Assembly: GCA_013397075.1 (NCBI GenBank)
Contig: VWZS01010874.1
Location: forward strand, 991,522-1,055,521
Source of the DNA: Rhabdornis inornatus
Lineage: Eukaryota > Chordata > Aves > Passeriformes > Rhabdornithidae
DNA length: 64,000 bases
Direction: 5' to 3'
The notes under the pieces were generated by a model, which ran no database searches, was not told where the DNA came from, and worked only from the letters and a program-made list of their open reading frames with translations. The translations under genes and the position numbers were made by a program. The stretch's first letter is position 1. Each line of letters starts with the position of its first letter. Shown in pieces: positions 9,721-21,200 of the stretch.

Positions 9721-11841
9721 AATTCTCATTTTTGCCAGAATTTGTCTGACTCTGAGAGCCCTGTTAGTCATTGGTCAGTGAGTTTCTATCTGCTCTTCCT
9801 TTGAAACGGGGATGTTGATCTAAACCTATTCAAAGGAGGTATGAGTGTATATTTGTACTGAAATAAAGTTGAGGCAAAATTGTGATAAAAAATTTAACAG
9901 CCACCATAGTTGACCCCAATTCAATGTTTGCAGTTATTGCCTTGCCTCTTGTTAGCCCTGATCTTTCTTCCTTTATTTTCTTGCTTGGTCTCTAATTTAA
10001 ACCTCTGAAGGGTGTCTACCACTAGATGTTCATAATCTCCTTGAGGCCTCCAAACAATTTCATAAAACAAATCCTAAATGGAAATTAGAAATAAGCAGGA
10101 GAATCAAGTGTCTGTTGCCATAAGGAGCTAAGGAGGGATAAATAGGCAATCCAAGGCATCCTGAGTGCATGCTCCAAGATAATCTCTATATTTCTCTGGA
10201 CCCAGCATTGTGAACATCCTCAAGATCAGCTGATTACTGAGGTGAATTAGCAAATAAGAGCCCATTACATCAGGTGTTGAGGAGGACTTAAATTGTGCTC
10301 AGGCTCCAAATAGGAAACTTTATACCATGTCACAGCTGTTAAAACAGCAGAGCCTTATGGAAACAGTCCTGGATTACTGGCCCCATGGAGTGAAACATTT
10401 TGAATGGAAGGGATTATGCTTATTATTTCTCAGTGAATTGTATTTTCTTAGATATTTTTAGTGTCATTATTATTATTTACCAAGTTAATTTATACATATG
10501 CACACTTAGCCATGTTTGCATGTAACAATAATACTACTAATAATACTTTCTTCCACTGGTGTAGTTTGAATGTGGTCGTAGGAAAAATAACATGATATAC
10601 ATTAAATAGTTGCCCTCTGTTAAGATTAAGATCCTAAGAAACTTGGCGAGTTTGCTTCTCATTCTCTTGCCTAGTGTCCTACTGCCTTTACCTGATGAAA
10701 TCAGATTCTTTGTCATGTAGAGTTTAAATGGTATTTTGTGAGAAGATGATCACTATAGAGGGACTGCCTTCAGTCTTAGTACAGGCCATTTGTGTTCAGA
10801 ATAAATTTTCTCTTTTATCAGAAGAGCCAAGTGGGGAAAAGCCCAGAGGAACTGATTTAAACTTTTATACATGGAATTTGTCCGTTGCACAGGGAAAGCA
10901 CCAGACTCGTAAGCTGCATTTCCAGTTTATCTGTTAGTCTGTATTTAATTACAAATTTGAGCTCCTGAAGCTTCTAAGTAGAAATGTGGCAGCCTGACTT
11001 AGTGCTCCTCAGGGAAATGCCTTGTACTCTGTGCACAGACTTTCATAGAAGCAAGGGCTAGGTCGTGTATATAAAAGAAGAAATGGCCATCTAATCATGT
11101 AGTAAAAAACTCTCCTATGGCACATCTCAAGTTTCTTAGAAGAATGTTCAATGTTGAGAACAAATATGTGAAGGTTATTTGAGAAGGGTGGATAAATGGG
11201 AAAAAGATGAAAAATCAATGAATATAGTATTTATTATGAAACACAGTTATAAAAAAAGAACTGAGTAAAGAAGAAATATTTTCACTCTGTTGGAAGATGT
11301 TCAAATTCAGCTGCCCAGAATATGTCTACAGAAATCTCTCCCTGCAAATAGGAGTTTTGAGCATCTATTTACCTTCTATGGGCTCTGTGGCCAGTAAGTA
11401 GTTTCTGTGATAAAATGGTGTTACTGTCTCAAAACTTCTTCATGAGCCAAACCTTGCATCCCTCTGGATATAATTAGTATGAATCATAACATGTGAGCTT
11501 TATCTCTATCTTTTATCCACAGTTAAGGCAATTATTCTAATGTTCTAGCTAATTTTTGGCATGTTGTTTTTGGACAATCAGACACATGAATCAAAGAGGA
11601 AAAATACAATGCAACTCTCCAGAGCACCAGCTCAGCCAAAGAGGCCTCAAGGCATAAAAATTTCAGGCAAATTGTCTTTTTCTGCAAGAGTGCCCTAAAA
11701 ACGAATTAAATACCAACACGATTCCTAGGATCCCCTTATGTGTGACTGTTCGTGTCTAGAGAGGAACCTGCTCCCGATGCAGGAGCCAGGTGGGCTGATG
11801 TGGGACCTGCCCTTGTCTCCACCATGTGCCCGATGAAGGCA

Positions 11842-12030
11842 GAGCCTTTTCCTCAGGCAGGGCTGGGGCTGGGGCTGGGGCTCTCCCCGCGGCGCCGGGG
11901 CCGCTCAGCACCGCGGACAGCGGCGGTGGGGCCGGGCATGGAGAACCGGGCACGGCTCCGGGAAAGGGCTCCGGGACCGCCGGGAGTCGCTCCCACCTCT
12001 GCAGAGCAGCTCTGCCACCGACACTGGCAT
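11842..12030. promoter_or_regulatory. Small isolated CpG-rich island in the intergenic region
   Basis: The sequence becomes GC-rich with many CpG (CCGCGGCGCC, ACCGCGGAC, GCCGGGC) for about 170-190 bp, surrounded on both sides by AT-rich sequence. It lies midway between the VAX1 end and the SHTN1 CpG island. Isolated islands in vertebrates often mark a promoter of a non-coding or alternative transcript, or a poised enhancer. An alternative upstream SHTN1 promoter is possible. Open frames exist on both strands, but none looks like a known protein. Confidence 0.5.
11860..11880 (+). other. G-quadruplex motif
   Basis: Four G-runs of 3, 4, 4 and 4 bases are separated by CT dinucleotides, a near-ideal short-loop G-quadruplex sequence. 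It lies at the upstream edge of the isolated CpG-rich island. Confidence 0.75.
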
Positions 12031-14999
12031 AGGAAGAGTCTGAATGGAAAGATCTGAACGTCTCACAAAACGCGTCTGTAATTTTAAGGCAGCTCTTGAT
12101 AAACCCAAAACGACAGGTCAGGGATGAGTTGCCATGTCGTGATTATTTTTTTTTTTTTAAATCAGGGAAGAGAATTCAGGAAAGGCAAAGTTGTTTCAAA
12201 TGGAAGACCTGGTTGCTGCAGCTCCATTTTGATAGCACAGTGCACATTTTCGTTTGGAAGGTGTGCCTGCTCAGTTCAGCCCTACAACTTTAACCACAGA
12301 GCGATCTTCTTGCCGCAGCTTTGTATGCTGAGCATGATGCCACACGGTAGGAAACACCCCTGTCCCAGTTGTCCCAGCTGTCCCCCAGCCAGATCACTGG
12401 TGGTGTGGGGTGAGGAGCAGAAAAAGCCTTGATTCTGTGCAAGCACTGGTCAGCAGTAACAAAAACATCCCTGAATTACGAACACTGTTTGCATCACACA
12501 TCCAAAACGCACACCCACAGCAGGTACTGTGAAGAAAATTGAATCTACCACAGCCAAAATCAGCACACCATGTTTCATAACCTCCATATAATCCAAATGT
12601 ACATGAAACACAATTTTGTCTTGTCAGTTAACAGCGGCAAGATTATTTCCTTGACATCACTTAAACGATATCTCTAAGATCTGTAGTTGATCAGGATCCT
12701 TATTTGAAAGCATTAAATGCTCTTTCCAGAACTATGGTTGCATGTCTGTGAAACTCCTATGAGAAAATACATCATTACAGAAATTCAGTGGGTATAGAAT
12801 GTGCAGACCATGGTTGGTAATCAGAGAGCTCCAGTTCTACCACTTTGTTCATTTGCTTTCCCTTTCAGTTCTGCTCCCACTCTTACTTAGTTTATGCTGT
12901 AAGATTTGCAGGTAGAAATTCTCCCCTGCTGTGCATTTGCATAATTAGGCCAGTCAATAAGCACTTCTTTCATATGAATAACAATAATAAACAGCTTTTT
13001 CAGTCCTTAAGAATACAGTAAACTGTGGAAAGTCTACAGCCACAAGTTCAAACCCTTTAAAGAACTGTAATGCTAGTTTATATTAAACTCAAGATAAATG
13101 ATGATTTTGTACCTGATCATTTGTTTTCACAGTTTGGAGGGCAGATATATCCCTCTCTAGATGCATGTGAGTACATCAGCACTATAAAATACTCCTGTTA
13201 ATACCTGTGGGACTATTTATTGAAAAAAAAGTCCAGAGTTCACCTATCTGAAAGCTTCCAAGAAGTTTAATATCTAGCTATATGTAAACACAAGTATGCT
13301 TCTGCTAAGAGCAACCCCTGAAACAGCCTGCACTCCATAGACAATTTGTGTGGGTATGCAGATAACACAGAAAAAAATTCAGTGGCAGAGAAGATTTTGC
13401 AATATCTGTTTGTGCAAGCTAAAACAGCGAGTATCCAACAGAAGAGCAAATCCAGGAAACAAACTTTGGTGTAAAGCTGAATTTTTTTGCTTTGTTATTC
13501 TGAAATTCATTGCATAAGATTTAAAAGAAGAGAACATCTAAACAACCAGGTCAGGGGTTTTATGGCATTTTCATAAAGAGCTATTAGGGGTTTTATTGCA
13601 AGTTCTTGATGTGTAAAAAATCAAGAGGCAACAAGCACCAGAAAAAGAAGTGAAACCAACTCAACTTATGTAAAATAAATATGTCTGCAACATAATAACA
13701 GGACCAGGGACTTCTGTACTTTCAAGGTGTGCTTTGGTGGGTGGTAGTATTGTGGGGATTACCCAGGTGTGTATGGGTTAATATTGAGCCTATTAACTCT
13801 TGGTAGTCTGGGATTGGAGACAAACCAAAAATATGTTTTCCAACAATGCTAGTAGGCAACACTTTCAGTCTTGATTAATTCAAGAATTAATCTACTGGTG
13901 AACTCCTGCAGTAATTTTCTAGAACTGGTGAGTTTTGCAACACAAAACAGTGCAGGACTTGAATTCAGGTTTTTCCATAGCTAGAACTGTGTACAATTGC
14001 TAATTAATATAATGCTACTTAGTCTGTGCTGTTATGTATGAAATATTCCTCTTCATGTATATAGTGTGCTTTGAGAGACGGAAAGAGAACAGCACAGGGA
14101 GCACCACATTTTCATGAGTTATCTTGCAAACAACCATGTTGAAAGGACTCAACAGTAGTATTCTCCAAAATTATAGGGAAAGAAGAGATGTCCTTAACTT
14201 CAGGGAAATAACTTACCAGCCTTATATGACCACCTGTTTTTTTATGGGGAGAGTAAAATTTTAAAAAGAGAAGTTTGAAAAATCTCTCAGTGGAGAACTT
14301 CTACCCTGTATCACAGAGATGCAATGGAGAAGGCTGGAGACAAAGCAAAGGATTTTGAAGCCTTCAGGTACAAAATACCTTTCAGTCAGTACTTAATACT
14401 GGAGCGTGAGCCCACAGCCCTATTTACCACAAATTCTTGCTGACTGTATTTGGCAGCATAAGGCCTTTGGGGTCAGGGTGCTCACTTTACAGTTTTGGCC
14501 TTGGAGACTCAGAAGTAAGGAAGCATTTCAAACTTTGAGCTTCAGAAAGAATTTAAGAAATGCACAAGGGAGCCAACTTTTAAATGAACTGGAAAGATTT
14601 TATGAGGACAGAAGATCAACAAGTGACCAGGACTCCAACTGTGAAAGAAAATGTGAGAAACAAGCACCTCTTCTAGTGTGAAATTGGTCTAATTCTTGGG
14701 GCCTTTAGAGTGGCAGTATCAAACAACTGGCCAATATTGTGTACACTTTCTGCCATCCACATGGCATCAACTCCATTACCACACTCTGTGAAGCAGTCCA
14801 CTTTGCCACAGGTTTGTCTGACCCCTCGTTTCCAAGTGGAGACAGAGATTTTTTTCCCCCTCACCCAGAGCTGAATGTGTCTTTCTTAATACAATTGGAA
14901 GCCAGTCTTAGCATGTACCTCAGTGCTGCACACAAGCAACAGCAGAAAAAACCTCATCCAGCCAGGAGCTGAATGAAGTGGTGTTGCAGGTGCACTGAC
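12031..14999. other. Intergenic, no gene seen
   Basis: The sequence is AT-rich with no recognised exon, element or RNA gene. A 9-bp palindrome with homeodomain-type cores is listed separately at 13873-13892. A frame at 14406-14681 encodes 91 residues with no similarity I recognise; I treat it as chance. Confidence 0.55.
13873..13892. promoter_or_regulatory. Palindromic pair of ATTA sites
   Basis: GATTAATTC and its exact reverse complement GAATTAATC are separated by AA. Each arm holds TAAT/ATTA cores, so the site could bind a homeodomain dimer. Such short AT-rich palindromes also arise by chance. Confidence 0.3.
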
Positions 15000-15296
15000 C
15001 TTAAAGCGGGTTTAAAAGAGAGGTGAGGACAGACTTTTTAATAGTGTTGGTAGAGATACAGCAAGGAGTAATTATTTTAATTATACTGAATAAATTATTT
15101 ACAAAGATGGTGGTCAAATAGTGGCCCAGGTTGCCCATGGGGACGGCAGATGCCCTGCCCCTGGAAACATTCAAGGCTATATTGGATGATGCTTTGAGCA
15201 ACCTGGTCCAATGGAAAGTGTTCCTGCTTATTCCAAGGGGGTTGGACTAGATGACCTTTAAAGAGTCCTTCCAACCCAAACCAGTCTGTGATTCTC
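15000..15296 (+). mobile_element. CR1 LINE fragment, 5'-truncated, 3' end present
   Basis: The segment matches the remembered 3' region of avian CR1: a diverged GACAGACTTTTTAAT stretch, then CAGGTTGCCC, then GGAAACATTCAAGG. After these come TTGGACTAGATGACCTTTAA and TTCCAACCC, and it ends in the short TCTGTGATTCT tail instead of poly-A. It is about 297 bp with no intact coding frame. Many point differences suggest an old insertion. The 5' border is approximate. Confidence 0.9.
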
Positions 15297-18200
15297 TGCC
15301 TGTTGGTGCATTGGTGGGCAGGTAACTGCAGCTGTATCATGAAAGAGGCACCCAGCTCAACAAAGCTCCCAGCAAGCTCCTAAGTTGCTGATCACCAATA
15401 TGGGGCTCACAAAAGTGGTGAAGGCTGGCATACCATTTTGGATATTTAGACATCAGATGTATCTGCTGGTTTTCATCTAGAACACCTGATAATGCATTTT
15501 TATCGTTTTGAGGGGTTTCTAGGTGTGATTAAGGAAACAAACCAGAATTTTGCCAAACCCAGACGTGAATGGTGATTCACAGATCTACCATGCTTTTCAC
15601 CCTGCCCTGCTTTGCACCACCACCTGGAGGAATAGGTGTCACTGGGTCTGCCAGTGCTCCCAGTCTGTGCTTGTCTTGTTAAGAATTCAAACAAATATGC
15701 TACTGCAAGATACCTTGATAGTGAAAAATGCAGTGTGTAGAATAACTCCTCCTAGCTCCTTCTAGTCCAGCTGCTTTTAGTGCTTCACTGGCAGCATGCA
15801 ATGGGAGCACGTTGAGGTGTGTGTGAGTGACTGTGTCTCTCTCTGGTGGGCAAGGCAGGTAACACTGCTCCTCAGTAAACAGAGACACAGATTTGTTAAA
15901 CCACTGCTCTGATGCCCTTGCCTATCAGTTCCTATCAGATCCCAGTCCACAAAGCAATATTGATCATCTTTCTAAAGGGTGGAATTTCCACAATGATATT
16001 GTTGAAGGAAGGAGGAACATTTTTTTCAAGAAGAGGGATTTCAGGGAAAATAATCCTCCAAGGAGCATTCATTTTCAAATCAGTAATGCACAAGTATGGC
16101 TAACTCACAAAACAGCAGCCAGTTATATACACAGATTTCAATGAGGCTTTTAGGAGAAACAATGGGGCTGGTTTTAAGGGTGGTTGGCCTGTTGAAGTGC
16201 ATTTCTCTGAACAGATACAATGCTGTAGTGCTGAATGGATTCAATAGTGCTGTCTCAAACATGGCCAGGAGTGTCTGGAAGTGGGTGGAGGTAGAAAGAG
16301 CTAGTGGGACTCTTCTTGTGGTTGACTCAGGCTGCCTCCTCCAACCCTTTCTTTGCCCTGGCAGGGGCCACGGTTTCCTTCCCCTTTCCCTCTGTGACAA
16401 GTATCCTTCTCTGCATGAACAATCCCCATCTGGAAATAAAAGAATGAAATTTTTAAAAATGTTGGCTTAAAAAATTCAGGCATAACTTTGTCTGAACAAG
16501 ATGTCTGGGTTGCAGAAGACTCTCCTAAGGGAAGTGAGTAATATCCTGGTACCTTGGCTGTTTGAAACTAGGAAGGAAAAATACATACGCGGATAGAATA
16601 TAATGTAGGAATCAATCCTGCCTTGGCCTCTGTAAGGAAAACAAGTGACCTTAATGATCTATTCTCTCTCTAGAGCACTCACAGAGAAAGCCGTGCTCGC
16701 TCCAATTCAGCTGTGTGCCCAGCACATAACACAATGGACCTCACTCCTCGGGAAGCTCTAAGTGCCACTGAAATAAAAATAAACAAGTCCTGCACAAGGT
16801 GGTGAGGGCACCAGCAGCCTACAAAAAGCAGCTCTTGGGGGCCACACGAAGGCTTGGAGTGGGGGGTTGTGCAGCAGGAGCATTTACGTAAGGAAATTCA
16901 CTTCCCTTGTTGAAAGATACACTTCAATTCAAAATGCATGCCTCCTTTTTTGCCATTATAAATTTCACATGCACACTCCTATATATGTCAAAACAGGAAC
17001 ACAATGACTACAAGCTTATGGGTGACACCACTGAACAATGCCATAAAATGCAAGACATGAGGCAGAAATACATAAATAGCTGCAGGCCATGATCTGCTCT
17101 CAACTGTTTATATGCTGCTCCATTAATACTAATAGGAGTTAAGTGTGCAGAATAAAGTGACAGCTATCTCCCCTCAGCTCTGCAAACAGTTCTCAAGGTC
17201 CAGCCAGCACTTCTTGGTGCTATACTGCCACTGGACTCTGGGGAACAGCACAGTCCCTCTGCTCTTACACCATGTAGGGTGTTTTTAAGATTCCTATCTC
17301 CAGTCCAGCTGGTAAAACATGAAAACAACAACAACAACAGTAATAGCAAAATCTTGGGGTGCTCATACCTTTTTCAGGGCAGCAATACTTTGACAGATCT
17401 TTGAAACTGAAAATTGTGCTAAAAAGTGGATTTGCGTGTTCTGAAAAATGTCCTTGAAACTTTTCAGCTGAGGAAGCCTCAGACAATACAGGCATAGGAC
17501 TACCACAGTAGTATTATGTCCCAGCCATCTCATGGTTTTGGGGTTTTCTGGGGGGAATGGTAATACTGTTCTTCTTTTTGGTGACATTGTCCATTACCTC
17601 TCTGGGTTCTGAGAAGGAAATTACAAACCCTGCAGGAACAGCCTTGGGACAGTCTTCTCTCCAGGCAGTAAAAGAAATGACAAAGATCTATTGAACTGAA
17701 TAGTTCTCAGGATGTGTCACTCTCTCCTTGCCAAATTTCTAAAAGCCAGGCAGCTAAAATACTCCCAGTGGCACGGAGATGATGTTCAGCTAACCTCTCC
17801 TTCTAGTTACTTCTCTGTTCCTAGTCCACATTTTCCAAACAATTTTCCAATGTATGTTGAAATAAATTTTTAAACACAGCTCACCTGAACTTCACTCCAG
17901 CCTCCACTGCTGGCAGCAGGAAGTTTCTGTCAACTTCAGAGGCATGGAATCAGGCCAACTGCAAGAAGTTACCACCACATGAACCACTTGAAGCTTTTAT
18001 TCCTCCTCAGGTTGAAACACATAAGTGTGTGTTCCCACATGCAGAAAGAAGTATCCTTTGCTCTGTGTGATCTACCGTAGAACAGACCATATTTGGATAT
18101 TTTGCACACTGGGGTATCCTTGCTCTGCTGCAATCAGCAATGCAAGCTCAGAGCTGAAGTAGTGTGGGATGGAGGCTGTCCTGCTGCTCTCTTTGCTGGT

Positions 18201-21200
18201 GGTGTGCTTTGCTAGCCCCAGCGCAGCCTCATACCATCACTTGCAACCTTACAGAGCCTAGATGGTTATGCAAAAGCAAACAGAAACACTCATGGGCTTG
18301 GGACACTGTGCAGACTACCACCCCTTGAGGGGTTCTCAGGGACCTCAAAGGAGAGAGATGCTGAGACAAGGCATTTACTGCTAAGTGAATACTAAAGTCA
18401 GACCTGCAAGGTAGATTTGCTTCTAATCCACAATTTAAAGGGAGTGATTTTTGCCTCTTGCCCCTACTGTGCTGCCCACTGTGCAAGCTGGTACTTGGGC
18501 TTGGCTCTAGAAGCAGAACTCAAAGCTTACTGTGCCTTTTGAAAGAAAATACCTGAGGGCCTCTTTTATCTCTTTATTAATAGGTTTTGACTAATCCTCT
18601 ATTCATTGCTGTCCATTATAAGATTATACAGCTAAAATTAAGTTGGTGCATACAGTATGTCTACAATGAATTCGATAATAGTGTGTTTCCAAAGAAAAAA
18701 AATGTTCAATAGTTATGGCTGAGATCAGCACTGGCATCACAGTCTTTGTTGAGTGACAAATATTGCTCAAATGTGGCAGCATTTCTTCACCTGCACAAGT
18801 TAAACCCCCAAATCAAGGTGGTTGTCCTCTCTTGGAAGAAAGACTGAGAAGTGAGTAGCATGCACAGGGTGTAAACAGCATTTTGAGGAGGAATCAAAAG
18901 CCCCAAGCTGGCACCAGTGATAAGTATGGTGTCAGGAGCTATTCTCAGAGAAGAGATGTATTAGCAGTTCTATTTAAAGTTTATTTCTATCAATAGGATT
19001 TGATAGATGGCAACAGATAAGGAAGGCCAAATGGTCTGGGGCACTGCTGCTTTTTTATGAGAAAGTACATTTAGATGATGCTGAGCTAGTTACTTTAGTC
19101 TGTTTTGTATCCAGGGCCTATTATCAGGCTTGACTGATACAGAAGTCTTCCATGCTTAAGACATGAGAAGGTGAAAACAGCATGCCTGATCATTACACAG
19201 GCAGGTAAAATCTGGTTACAGGTGCTAATATGAGGAACTTCCAGGAAAGGCAAAAGTTCAGCATAAAAATTGGCAGCTAAGTACAAAAGGGAAGTTAATT
19301 TTTCCAAGAAAAGTCAGTACATTATACTTCAACTAGTTGCATACTGTGCTGAGCAGATACATTTTAAGAACTTTACAGGACACCTGTTTATAACTAAAAT
19401 GGCTTTTTGGTTTTAAAATCTCTCCCCTTGTTTTCACAAGTTTTCAAAACAAAAACACCAAACTTGTTTTCACAAATTTTCCAAACGTATTCCCTGCTCC
19501 TGACTGGCTGGTCCTGCTCTGCCTACCTTTGCTGCTTATAAAGCAAATGTCTTGGGGCCTGGTTTATCAAAACACAGGGTCACATCTGCAGCCCCTACTC
19601 AAGCAAAACTTATATTGGCTCCCCCACACTTCATAGAAATCAGGTCTGCAGAACCTGGCCTTCCCTCCCAGCCAGAGTAATACGTGTCGTTAAAAGGGGA
19701 ATCACTGAAGGAGCTGCTCCAAAGAAGCCAACAATGAGAACTTGTATCCTTCTGTGTTTATAGGGAGTGAAACTCTGCCTCTTCAAAGCCAGGGACATAA
19801 TTGACTTTGACGTAGACAACCAGAAATTTCACATTTTAAATAGATTTGATATGATCTCTGCAGATGCCTGGAAAAACTTCATGTCCATCATAAATGATTT
19901 CCCTTTCTGAATATGATAAATTGAGCAGACTCATGCCACTCATATTAGCTGTGTTTCTTCACAAATCAAATCTTCCCATTTTTTGTCCCTGGTGTATACA
20001 TCAGACCTGAATAGGTCTGGATTTTACTTTCTGTTCCTCCTTTTATCCTTTCATTTAGGATAGACACTGATAACTCCCAGACCAAAGGATGACTTTGAGA
20101 AAGTGCTTCCAGACTTCAAGCTGGGGGTTCTGATTAAACACCATCTACCAGTTAAACATAATTTTTCTCAGTTACATTCTACTACACATTATTTTGCCTT
20201 CATTCTAGATATTTTTTTTTTGGCAACACAGGGGATGAAGAGCACCACAAGCTGGCTAAAGAGCCCCTTAAAGAGAGAAAATTGCCCTTGGAACAGTAGG
20301 AAAAGGCATTCCCTCCCAAATCCATACACCTCTGAGCAGTCAGAGAGCCTCCTATAAACCAGGGAAGAGCAAACAAGGAAGAAGGGGATGGATCAGAGCA
20401 GGCAGCTGCTGGTAGGGCAGGTCTGAGGTCCTGCTCTGCATGGCCTGGAGGATATTTCCCTTCCACTCAATTCCTCTCTAAGGGTGATATCTGCCTCATC
20501 CAAAGATCAATGCTTTTCTGTGGATGAATTTTACACTTTCTGAATTAAAAAAAAAAATCAAGACAACAAAACCACGAAAGCAAACAAACAAAACCAAACC
20601 AACCAAACAAAAACACCCCCCAAAAAACCCAAAAAAATCCCCCAAACAAGCAGAAAAACCTCCCAGAACCAACAGTAAATTATATGAGATTTAAATAAGA
20701 ACTAACCATTTGGTACTTTGAGGGCTGTATTTTAGGAATATAGGGAATGGGACATTGTGTTCAGTAACAAGACTGCCTGGACTGAGCATTTAACCCCTGT
20801 CACTGTGCTGGTGCTGGCAGTGCCTTGAGACAGCCTGCCAAGCTAAGGCTGCACAGTTACTGGAGCTTAACTTTCACAGCCATAAAGTGTCAGATGGTGA
20901 TTTTCAGTTCCAGGATTGCTCTAAATCTTCTTTATTCTTGTCCTACCACTCCAAAATCTGGAGCAATTCAAAGCATTGCAGGTAGCTGGAGCTCCCAGTT
21001 TTTTTCCTTATGATTGCACTGGCTCAATGAGATGTTGTTGCTCTGTGTTTAACAGTAATGGTGAACACTAAATCCCTTGCTAGATGCAGTATCTGCAGTG
21101 ACATTCATGCAATAGCCATTCTGAACAGCAGATCAACTTGAGAAAAAGAAAGGCAAATACTTTCTTTCCTATATCCATGAAAAGAAAGAGAGATAAAATC

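Larger units (their letters stand above)
4220..11841. other. Intergenic, no gene seen
   Basis: I see no exon, RNA gene or mobile element here. A GC-rich patch at about 4320-4480 contains a short (TGTCCG)n run and C-rich words. Poly-T/poly-A tracts occur near 5731, 6190, 7690 and 7745, a G-run near 8630, and small tandem repeats at 7228 and 9680. Open frames of 60-140 codons on both strands have no recognisable protein similarity and no splice or start context. A G/T-rich run lies at 6150-6196. Confidence 0.6.

Noticed and set aside
14406..14681. 91-codon plus frame with mixed composition
   Set aside because: No recognised domain, no splice sites or promoter context; consistent with chance.
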